Origin: Trogon surrucura
Taxonomy: Eukaryota; Chordata; Aves; Trogoniformes; Trogonidae
Direction of reading: 5' to 3'
Assembly: GCA_020746105.1 (NCBI GenBank)
Contig: CM036631.1
Coordinates: forward strand, 13,082,558-13,146,557
Length of the DNA: 64,000 bases
The first letter of the stretch is position 1; each line of letters begins with the position of its first letter. The notes beneath the pieces are model-generated. The model had not been told where the DNA came from. It saw nothing but the letters and a program-made list of their open reading frames with translations, and searched no databases. The position numbers and the translations under genes are program-made. Positions 14,901 through 26,900 of this stretch are shown in pieces.

Positions 14901-17900
14901 TTAAATAAGTGCTTAGCAGTTCAACTTTCTGGCCCAGACGGCGTTATATGAACACAAAACTATCTCAGGTTTTTCCTGTCAGTATTGGTATATTCATTGC
15001 ATGGGCCAAATACTAACTCTTATGGGAGCTGAGATTTTTTTCCCCATAGTTAGTTGTAAAAAAGAAACAGGAAATCAAAGCCAGTGTAAGTTAAATGACT
15101 AATTTGCTGGAACTCCGTATTCTTTCCTTGTGATGTGCATTTTAAGTCAGGGTTGGAAGTATTGAATTACTCAAATAAAGTATCCTGCAGGTATTCCTAA
15201 CAAAAACCAAATGAAGTTAATTATATAGGTTTTTTCTTACCTAATGTTTGGAATGAACTAAGAGCTGCCACGTAGCTTAGCTGAAGCTTACCCGTGGTAT
15301 GTATGAGTCTCCCTGTATTTCTTTAAAGAAGGTTAAATAATAATTGATGGCAGGTGATGTAGAGGTATGTTTGTCAGTGTAATGGGGTATTTTTGCATAG
15401 GCTTTTTTGCAGGAAACCACTTGGATCTGGCACTTGGATTCTGGTGGCTGTGACCTGACAGTTTCCCTAGCCTTTGGTGAGGCAGGAAAGAATATATGTG
15501 GTTTAGATTCCTGGAAGTAGGTCTGGGCCCTTCTCCTGCTGAGAAATTTTCAGTTCAGCTGTTATTGGGGAAGACAGGTATTTCCCAGTTCTGTGATAGC
15601 ACAAATTGATTTATAAACCTGTTCTTCATCCCATCTGTGACGTTTCCTTTACGTCCACACACGTATGTCTAATAGCCACATATCGATTTAAAGAGCAGGT
15701 AGATAGTTGTCTTATCTTGTTGCTGTTTTTAACATGATTTGATAAGTAGACATAATGGGAATGACTGCGTGGGTGATAGTCATTCCTGCAGAGTTTGCCA
15801 TGTCTGATGAACAGCCTGCATGCCGAGAAGAGAGCCCTAGCAGGCCTGTTGTAGTAAAGTGAAATGCTCCCTCTGTCCCAATCTTCTTTCACAAGTACTT
15901 TTATTTCCTGCCTTGGATGAATTTCTTAAACTTGGCAGTTTACCTTTTGAAATGGATTGCTGTTTCTCTGTAGCCACAAACAGCTTATTTGTGAGTTTCT
16001 CACTGACGCAGGAATGCCTAAACTACAGGGCACTGGCTTGTCTGCTGCCACTAGACCTGCACCACAGCTCTGTTTTGCTGCATGGTGTCACTGATTTATC
16101 TGGCTGTGAAAAAATTGTGGGTCCAATTATGTCTACTTGCCATTTGCTTCTATTGATTTCCCTGGTTTGTCAAATCATTCCTTCTGTCCTTCCATCCTTC
16201 CTTCTCTTCTTCACCCTAGAGGATCCTGCAGCGAGTAGGAACACCTTCAACTAGATCAGGTTGCTCAGAGCCAGGTGATTATTGTCTCTTCAGAGGTTAA
16301 AAAAGGTAAGCTGAAATAGGGTGCTAAGTTAATTATCAGTCAGCATGGAGGAACAGATCCATTCGTAGGGCTGCAGGCTTATTCGAGGACAAAATCGGGA
16401 AAGAACTTGAGCACTGCCGTGTTTAAGACTTTCAGTTGCAGTGATCTAGGGGGAATCAAATCCTTCTTGTATTACTGGCTCTAAAATGGTTATCATGGTA
16501 TTTCAAGGACATAAAAATGAGCGATAACTGTCTAAATATAGTTTGAAAACTTCATGAGATTGAAGTGCAAGTTCAAAGTCGTTCTTGCCAATTTGTTGAC
16601 TCGTGCAGCATAATCCACGCATTGTGTTATGCAATAGTGGCACCCAGTGGAGGCTGGAATTAGAGCAAAATTTCTGTTGCTGCTGGGTAAAGCTTACCCA
16701 GTTCTACTCAGGACTGTGGGCACTGATTTGGGAAGGTACATTTATGAGGATCAAAGCTATGCACAACTTCAGTGTTCACCTAAATAAAGAACCCCTACCT
16801 GCCGGTCAAGCTTTTAATTGGAAAATTTTAGGGTACCTGAGCTTTTGTCTATCTATGCACAACAAACTCTGGATAATGCAAGGGCCTTCTCCCTGCAGGG
16901 TAGACCATCTGCTTAGGTGCTTATAGTCAAAAACCTTAAGTAATATCTAATGTAAGAGTGTCCTGGGGAGTGGAGGAAAAATGCCCACCAGTCCTACTGC
17001 TGAAAGCACTGCTTGAACAGCAATGGTGTCAGCCTCCGAAGCTTGGAGAGAAAGTGAAGCAGTGCGTGGGGGCGAGGGGGAACAGAAGGAAAGCACATTT
17101 CCTGGTTCAGTCACGGTCTGGGCTTCGGTGCCGTAGCCTGGATAGGTTGTAAGGTGTGTGAGAGAGGAGAACAGGAGGAATGCATGAAGAAGGGAAGCAC
17201 CTAGGGCATTGGAGAAGGCATTAGGACAGAGATGTCCAATTAATCAGATGAAGACTTTCATCCTGAAAAATGACAGGTAATTGAGACGTACTCATGTAAT
17301 TACAATTGATTTTTCTCACAGCAAAAAAAAAAAAAAAAAGACGCAAGTATGGCAATTGCTGAAAGTGGTAATGGAAAAGGAAGTAATTTTAAGTAGAGAT
17401 GGTGCCAGCTTTTTTCTTTCCTTTTTCCTCTTAGTTTTTGAAGAAAGCTATGAGTGCTGACTTCTAAACAGAAGCAATAAATGTTATTTCATAATTGCAG
17501 GATAGAGAGATAGGAGAGGAGATAACAATCAAAGACCTTTTCAGTAACATGAAACAAGATTTACAATTGAATTAAGAAATATCTGTTGTTCAAGGTCATT
17601 AATAGATGACTAGGTAAATTGTGTTTTAAGCAGACTGGTTTATGGTCAGCTGTTCTGAACAGAAACACAATTCCATAATTTGCTTCTACTGAGTCTTGTT
17701 TTGTATAGCTCACCTTCTTCCTCAGACATCAGTTAAAAGTAAATTTCAAAAATGTGCTGAATTCATCTCTGGTGAAAAATCGGAGGAGTGTTTTAGTACA
17801 AACTTCACACTGGCTTTCCCTAGCAGTCATTATCATTTCTTACCGTGCTACCTTGGTCTTGTTGTGACACCTTCCCAAGGGTGAGAAGAATGTGACCGGG

Positions 17901-20900
17901 GCTGTATCTGCTGCCCTGTGGAGGTGGACACAGCTGTACTGTGAGAGGTGCCTGAAAGAGCTTCAAATCCTAATACAAATAGAAACATATTTACAATTAT
18001 TTCTTCCTTTTGTTCTATGTCAGCTGTAGAGCTGACACATTGTAAAAATATTTCCCTTTTAATATTTTATTTACAACCTGAATGATTCTAAAGTAGATTC
18101 CCAAGCAAATTAAACTTATTCTCTTTGTTAGTGCTGTTGGAAAGGGAGAGTGCACTGCAAGAAAGTCTCAGAAGGGAATCCAGGAAGCCACTATTCCATT
18201 CTAGTGTCTAGCAAGTCACTGTCCTTCAAAACAGCATTTTCTTTCTCCCAGATTCTTTGTTCTTTAACAGAGCTTGAACTCTTTCTAGAAGTTTGGTATA
18301 CTTTGATTTAAACTTAAATTCTTTGGCCACAAGGGTTCAGTAGTTCTGGTTTCAGAGTGACATGTTTATACTCCTGTTTTCCAGTTGTCATGCTTCTCTA
18401 GTATCTCTCCTAGATGTCCCGTGACATTATCTCTGCCTCTCGCTGAAGCAAAAGAGAATAGATCCTAATCCTGGGAATCTCTCCTGGAGCCAGGGGAAGC
18501 CCAGTGCCTTTCTGTGGAGAGCTGCAGTGTCTGTGCTATTTACAGACTGGTGGGTGGCAGAATGAAGCCTGGTTATGTGAAACTTCTAGCCCAGGCTTGG
18601 GCTTACAGGTCTGGAGAATTAGATTGCGTTGGAACATGGAATGAGAGTTTTTATTGCTTGTGAAGGGCATCTTAAGTGTTATTGGGGAATTCCAATATTT
18701 AGTACCTGCTAGTTGTTAGGTTCTTTCTGTCATAACATCTCTTGTATTATTCGAAGAGTGAATGAACTGATTCGTAGATTAGGAACACTATCAGGAAAAC
18801 AGGTAAGTGACTGGATGACAGAATCAGAACATTATTTGGGACTTTCCTCAATAACACACTGATTATTCCAGATCTATGCCACATCTTAGCTAAAATATGG
18901 CAAGTTGAGTTCTTATCTTTGCCATAATATAATGCTTACACATTTTTCTGTCTGAAGTAACCAGAGAAGCTCCTGGGCTTTTGAAGCTGGAATCTACTCA
19001 CCAGGTAAATTCAATGTCTGTGAGTTCTGACATAGTCTTCTGATGCAAGATGAGTTTATGAAGATAAACTTAACTCGCAATTATGATTTTGAATACAGGT
19101 TGGAACTACCTGTGTCAAAGTGCTCCACTGCAGCGATCTTTGCTTGCTGCAAAAAGAATCTCTATTGAAAGTGTAGCCAAATTTGTGGTTTTGTTCCTCC
19201 TTCAGTGCAACATTGAAACACTGGCTTAACTTTATGTGTTTGTTATTCTTGATAAGGATGCTTATTTATGTTGAGACCTGGTAAGGCAGTAAATGATATT
19301 AAGTGGAAGAAAAATTAAAATTCAGCTTGTAAAAATATTCCCTTTTCTCAGTCTCTTCCTGTTCTCCTTATTTCTTCTGATACAGAGGCAGTATAGTGAC
19401 TGTATTTGACCAGAGAGCAGTACTAGGAGGTGTTAATAGAGAGAAAAATCACTGAGATCATTTTACCTGATGGCTCAAAGTAGACCTCTGGCTGCTAATA
19501 AAGATTCCATGCAAACAGTTGATCTTAAACTTGAATTTCTTATGCTTAAAGCAATTCTGAAATTATTTTATTGCCACTGAAGTCATAGAAATAAATCAGT
19601 TTGTAGAGGACCCAAGGATATTTTCCTGTCAGGAGAGGAATCTTAGGACCAAATGGCTCGAGACTGCTGCAGTAAAGTTCCATCAATTTTCACCACGTGA
19701 AAACTACTACTTTTTTACTTTCTTGAAATTCTTGTTTGAATAAGAGTAGCAATTTCCTCTGTTGTTATTACAACACAAGTGGAGTCTTACTGAGCTGCTC
19801 ACTAAAAGTTTTACAGCTACAGTGCTGTGAGTGTTTTCATTATAAATGGCTATCATAAAGCTCTAGAACTTGCTTGTAAAAATTTTCTGCCAATAAAAAT
19901 CTGGCATGTGCAAGGTTGGTTCTGGAGCTAATTTATTTAAATTAATTTATTAAAATAATTGAACAGCCATTGTGAAGTAATGAATGTCGCAAACAATTAT
20001 ATTAACTTGGTACCTCATAGTGTTTTTCTTAAAAGCAATAAAAAGTGTTAGAAAGAGCAACATGGTGAAGCACTGAGTCAGTTTTGGCAACTGTGAATTT
20101 AGTCATAAAAACATTTTTCTGAACAAGTTGCTGTATATATTTAATATATTCTATTAGATAAATGTCCTACTGTTACTGTGCGCTTAATTAGCGTCCACGT
20201 GATTCGAATTCTGTAGGGGCCTTGCATTTCAGGGACTCTGAATATTTTTTAGGCTAAACTGACTGAGACCATTGAAATGAGAAATATTTGCAGGAAAATT
20301 GTTTGGATAAGGATCTGTTTCTGAATGCATTTGCAGAATCTCATTTATAAAGTAACGGCAAAAAAAGCAAAATCTTGCACTATCTCTGTTGCTCATCCAC
20401 ACCCTCTGCCTTTCTAATGTAACTGTACTTTCTGCTGTGGTGTGTTCGTTGTCCCTCTTTGAGCACAGGGCAGGGTTATGAGTATTTCTAACTTCATAGT
20501 ATAATGACCTTTTCAAGAATTTTAATCTGATGAGAGAAGAAATGTATGTAAAATTACAGTAATAATAATACCACCTTTTATTAACTCTAGCATAATCACG
20601 TTAAGGTGTAGCTTAAACACATTCAGAATTCCAACAGGAAGATTATCAGATACTTTTCCTGAGAGAAAAAAGACACTGTGAAGAGTTAGATTAGCTGCTA
20701 ATGGCTGATTGTCTGGCTGTGACCTCCAGGCTGCGCTTTTTGGATAGAGGCACTTTCTCATTATTGTAATAGATGAAGAGGGTCCTCTAAAAAATGCGGT
20801 GTGTATAGGCTTTTTTTTTTTCTCCTTATGAAGAGGTACACTAACAGACACTTCTTGAAAATAAAATCCATGATGTCACACCAAAAACTAAATGATACAA

Positions 20901-23900
20901 AGTAATCAAACATGTTGAAAGAGTGTTCTTGTTTTTAAATGCCAGACACCAGGCGTTTGAGAATATGCCCTCATGCAATGAAGTGTCTGTGACATTATTT
21001 ATTTAAAACTAGATGATCGGAGCATGTTTTTTTCAGTGAGCACATCTCATTTTCTGAAGTGCCCTGCTATGCATAGCCCTGGAGCCCCTGTTTGTTTATA
21101 GGAGTAGTTGAGGTTTTGGGTTTTTTTCTCCTTCTGCTCAGACTATGATCCCCCAGGGTAAATAAAAATAAGGGCTATGTGAAAACTACTAATGTCTGGT
21201 CTTTCCCTAATTCAGACTTCAGGTCCCAGTATCTCATTCAGCATTCTTACATAACACATGACAGGTCCTCTCATTTTGTTGCTGAGTCCTTTTTGTGTTG
21301 GTGTGGCTTCATTTTAATGAAATTCAGACCCCAAAGTATAATATATAAAGCCTTATCCATTATTAAAAAGAAACAAGCATATACCTTCTGGAATTTGTAA
21401 TGTAGATATCAAGAAAATCCTACAAATAGGAACAGACTCCTGCAGTTTAAAAACAAGCCAGTATATCCAGCCCTCCAAAACGTAGGGCAAAAGAATCTGA
21501 GAAACCTTTGACTTCTGTCATGTGTCACATAACTTGAAGAATTTAGTCTCTAACTTTATCATGTGTGAACACAAGTAGTTCTCCTCTACTCTTGTATACT
21601 CCTGAGATTACAGATATCACAGTTGTTACTGTGATTGTCTTTTAGCTTTCATATAGGAGAACAACAAATTCCGAATACAAAAGCCATTGAGAATCTTCCC
21701 CCACCCCACCCCCCCCCCCCCAAGCCGCTGTACTTGTTTGCACTCAGTAGTTTTTATCAAGGCATCCCAACTCAATGAACACCAACAGTGGCTGGGTAGT
21801 AGGATCTGTACTACAGATGACTTTCACGTAAGTGCAAGTGAATTCCTCTGCAGTGTCTTTTCCTTCTGCCCTTTGTAGCCACCCAGCAGCTATCCTGTAG
21901 AATTGTAGGCAGGTGAGGAGTAGATCAGGAAACTTTTTTGTATCCTCGGGTTGTCCACCAATGTTTGCAGAGGGTGGTTTGAAGCAAAGTAAGCTATGAT
22001 TTATGGGAGTTGGAATATGTGAGCAACGAGGCTAATAGTGGTGCATTTCCTGGTTTCTTTTATCAACTACAGAAATAATACTTTGAAAGACTCTCTTACT
22101 CTTAATATCAGTTCTCAAAACAGAGGGAGTTCAGAGCTGGTTGCTCCCTTATCCTTGAAGCAAAGACAAGACAGAAGTCTGGATGTTGCTCTCACTGATC
22201 TTGTCTATCTTTTCCATAAAATGACTTATTGTCTATGACATCTTTGACAAAAAGTTGTACTTTTTATCTGCAAGAAGCTTAGAGCATCTTTGAGTGCCAA
22301 ATAACACACACTGTGAGGATTGCTTGACTGCCTCCCCTAGATTTCATAGGGAGAAAGGATTTACTTACTATTTATCCTTTCACTTCTCGTCAGCCCACAA
22401 TAAGGAACTTGCTCTTTCACCTTGCTCAGCAGTTTGTTTCTTTTTGCATCCTTGCAAGGTTGCTAATTGGGCATTGCCATATTTAATGTATCCTTCAAGC
22501 TGATACAGCCAACTGTCTTTTTTTTTTTCCTTCTTTTTTTTTTTTTTTTTTCCAGTTTTAAAGCTACTGTGTTGGGAACTATTCAACCTTTATTCAGCCC
22601 CACACTACTATGTAGACTACATAATATGGCTCATAAATTAGATCGCATGCCCTGTAAAATTTTCCAATCCCCATCTAGGAGATTCATTTAGAGAATGTGA
22701 AAATAATAACTTTAAGGAAGTTTACCAATATGTAGAGATCATCTGGATGTTAAGAGGGGGCAAACAGGAATATTAGGGAAAGTCATAGTATGAGAAAAGA
22801 CCTTCAGCAGCATTTTGTACAAATGAAGTCAGACGTTATGAGAAAGAAGGCGATGGGTCTTGGTGCGTGGGATGCCATGGAGAGCCTGCCTTGAACTTCC
22901 TCATGGAAAGCAGAGAGTTACGACTATTGTTGTGTGTAATATTTCAAATCATGACATCACTAATGCAATTCATCCCAAGATCTGTACTGGTATCTTTAAC
23001 AGATGCCTAGATTTATTTAGTATTGTTAGGAGGAAGAACAAGCATACTGAAGAAAAAAGAGGGCTGCCCCAGAACTTACTCATTCCTGTTGCAGAGGAAA
23101 AGACATTATTTCCTTTCAGAAGACTTGATCTATGCAGTAAAGCGGTCACACATTTATTTTGTCACTTGGATTAAGTCTCTATAACAAGGCTATGCTCCCA
23201 AGAATATCAGTTCCTGGCATTTTTCCAGTTATCAATATTGAAATATTAGTGATCAAGCATTTACTGAACACCATTCCTCAAATGCAGGAACTCCGCAGCA
23301 TCATGTTGCATTCATGGAATTCATTTGTTTGCGTTATCTGGCTAACTGGTTCTTTTGTATTGCCAAGGTGATGAACAGATTTGACATTTAGCTGATTACT
23401 TCACCAAAATTAAACAGAAAACAGGGCAGCCATCCAAAGTTCCTTTCAGTGTGAAAGCTAATTATAAAAATGCTTTGAGCAGCAATTTCTTTTTGGATGT
23501 TAAAGTGCTTTTATTAGATTGTTCCCCTGTCATTTTAGAATTTATTGCTAGACACTTATAAATGGGGCTGCCTGCTGAAGTAGAATTATTTTATTTTCTA
23601 TATTTAAGATGGGTAAGTGTATGGAGCAACTTTTAGGCTGAATTTGTTAGTGTTTTAGGTATTTTTGAGTAGAAAAGAGAAAAAGTAGCTAGTGCTGGCT
23701 TTCGTGGATCCAGAAGACTTATTTTGTATTTATGCTGAATAAAACCCTATATCCACCTCTATTTACAATTCAGCAACTCCCAGTTTCCAAAAACAGCCAC
23801 TTAGGAAACAAACAAAAAAATCAAATATGTGACTTAAAAGTTAAGTGCAGCTCTGTCTTATTAGAAACTTGTATTTTATAGTGAAGATATAAACAGTCAG

Positions 23901-26900
23901 TGACGATGGAAAAATCTAACCACATGATTGTACCTGTCTTTCACAAACCATTACTTGCTCTGAAATGGCGTAAACCTACTCTAAAGTCATTCTGTCAAGG
24001 TCATTGAATAGAAGTTGGCCACATGGATTTTAACCAGGAAATGTAGAGCTGAAGAGAGCTGTACCCTGTTAGCAGATCATAGAAGTTTCTCGTGAAGTAG
24101 TTTTTGAATGCCTTGGAATATATTTAACTTTTTACACTGCCTGTTGTTATTAACATCCTTCAGACCCCAGACAAGGTGTGATCTGGAGAGGTTTCAAGGT
24201 GACAAAGTTGGGGGTTTTGCATATGATATTGTCTAGCACGCTTTGGCTACTAAATCATCTTGTGAGGACATACATTAATTCTTGACACTGAGATCTATTA
24301 ATATACCTTGAAGCCGAGTGAATTATGTGAATCTGCTGTTTCAAGCTGTAGAATTCTGCCATAACTAGGAGGGAATATTTTGCTGTAGGTAGATTAATGT
24401 TGAAAGCTTGTCAAGGAAAAGTTTAATGTTGAAAATTTATTCTTCCTCTTCTTGCCAGTACTTGAGCTTCTATACTAAAACCCATTTGTAATCTGAGGAA
24501 AAATAGAGATATAATTTCTTTTGTATTTATCTATGTTATTAGAGTTCCCATGATATAGTCTATTGCCTATTAAAAAGTGCATCCCAATGAATGATCTTTT
24601 GGAGGGTAATTTTTGCTCCCATCTATCTGAGAGCTTTTCTTGTAAAACACAGTAACTGCCAGTGCTTATCAGATAATTTAATCCATGCCCATTGCAGGGT
24701 AAGTAATTAAGGTAACTTAACATTCTCCATTAATAAAGAACAAAACTGGGAGTAGGAGATTTGCTAAATACCCTTTGTGGAGATAACGGATAGGACTTAA
24801 TGTGCATGTTCTTGGGAATTTTTGGGTAGACAGACAATGCAGTCTGGACAGCAGACCTAAGAAAGCATCTTAGTGAGTATACAACACAAATGTGAGTTTG
24901 TTTTTGTTTGATTGTTTTGAGTGTATTTCAGTGCTAATCCTTCATAACTCCTCTTTGTATCTACAAAGGGTCCAGGCAACACATAAGACAACCAACTCCA
25001 CACATTTTCAGAACTTCAAATAAATAAATAAATACTGCCAGTTTATAAAACAGTTACACAGTGAACTTTATAAAAGCTCTGATAGTTTGTAAACTGTACC
25101 TATAGTTGCATTAGTTTTGTCTAAAGATTTTAATTAGTGCATTAATTTAATTAGTGATTAAATTAGGCTGTGGCATAGCAGCGGTTAGGATTTGCTTATC
25201 AAAGCTTCTTTTCGGATTGGTGTTTAACCTGAGAGATCTGTCAGAAAAGACTTGTTTGTTCGACCAAAATCAATTCAGCAGAAATATTAAGGGAGAAGGA
25301 AATGCAAGATTTTTTTTTTCTGGTCAACAACCTTTTATGCTGAACTCATTTGTATTTGCTAAATTGAAACTTCTGTGTTGCAAATGCCATCGAGTTTAAG
25401 TCATTTTTGAAAATAAACTGAATAGTTTTGCCACAGCCAGGATGTGAGAACTGTAAACCCATCTCTGGTTGCAGAAGTATTTCCTGGAGTATTTCCAACC
25501 TACACCTGTTGTTTTTCCATAGGTTGATGGGATACTGTGCCTGACTGACATTCTTACTGATAACAGCCATTCTGAAGCTACTCATGCAGAAGCAGCAGCA
25601 GTAATTGCACAGATCACATCTCCGCATCTCACTTTCACTCAGCATCTCAGCAGCTTTCTGGAAAACATGGAAGAAATTCTAACAGCACTTGTCAGTAAGT
25701 TCTTTACGGGACTTCTGTCCTGAATCCAGTGGGTCGAATTAACTTGTGCAGAACTTGGTTCTGTTGAAGCTGGACTGCTAAAGGCATCTGACCTCTCTCA
25801 TGTAAAATGATTTTCTAGGTTATTAAAGTATACTATGGTCAAGAGACAATCTGAACAACCTACCCAGAAGATACTAGCAGGCAGAGCATTTTTCTGATTG
25901 TCAATGTCTAAGTTCCACAGGAATTTTAGTAGTATATACTCTGCCCAAGAAATGTGAGCATTAAAAATAGAACGTGTAATTTTGGAAGAGCCATTGCAAT
26001 AATCACACACCAGTTTCCTTGTAATATTTCTACCTCAGTAATTGAATTACTGTAATATGTTTAATTTTTAAACCATACTGAAATCCAATTACCAGGTGAT
26101 TCAGATCTTAGTTAAAGTAGATGTGTGCAAGGAATTAAAGGTAGCTATGCCTTCAGCACTTCTTACTGAAGCTGGAAAATATGCAAGATGGTGTTTGACT
26201 ATAGAGAAATATGTTTAGAGATAAGCAACATGTATATGTATCCTGTTCTAAAGAACAGGATATATAGCAGAATTATTCTCTTATGGATCAGTTACTGTTA
26301 GCCTTCTGCCCTCTGTATTTCATTCTATTTAGCTATATCGTTTTATGTTGAACAGCGATCAGTAGAACATTCTCTGTTGAACACTATACTAGTTAGATGA
26401 ATGTTAGAAACACTTGGTGTCTAGGTTCACACTTACCATCTTTCCCTGCTTGTGTGGTTCAGATGAAGGTGCCTACTGTTAATGTATCATTTACAAAGCA
26501 CCCTAACCGTGTGACATATGCCAAGGTGACCAAGAAGGCCAACAGCTTTCTGGCTTCTATCAGCAATAGTGTGAACAGCAGGACCAGGGCAGTGATTGCC
26601 CCCCTGGATGTGGCACTGGTGAGGCTGCACATCGAATCCTGTGTTCAGTTTTGGGCCCACGTGTAGATGTGATGCTTAGGGACATGGATTAGTGGAGGAC
26701 TTGGGACTTGGCAGTTCTACATTAACAGATGAACTCGATGATTTTAAGATTTTTTTCCAACCTGAACGATTCTATGATTCTACGATATAATTGACAAAAT
26801 TAACGTGATTTTCTTTGGTTTGGTTTGTCTTTTTATCTTGATGATTATGAACTTGGTCTTACATAGAAAGATTACTAATGCAAAGTGCAGATGCTTAAAT

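Larger units (their letters stand above)
5923..25522 (+). other. INSC: INSC intron A-B, 19.6 kb
   Basis: Begins gtaggc and ends ccatag. It holds simple tracts (an A/C-rich stretch at 11361-11457, TAA repeats at 13349-13367, A17 at 17323-17339, a C-rich tract at 21698-21721, a T-rich tract at 22517-22553, AAAT repeats at 25018-25034), a short CR1 relic near 16.25 kb, and an ATTA-dense block at 25128-25167. The open frames inside it are short and match nothing I recognise. An intron this long could house enhancers, but none can be named from sequence alone. Confidence 0.8.

Noticed and set aside
15859..16254. 131-codon open frame on the + strand
   Set aside because: Its end runs into a CR1 fragment and the remainder matches no family I recognise.
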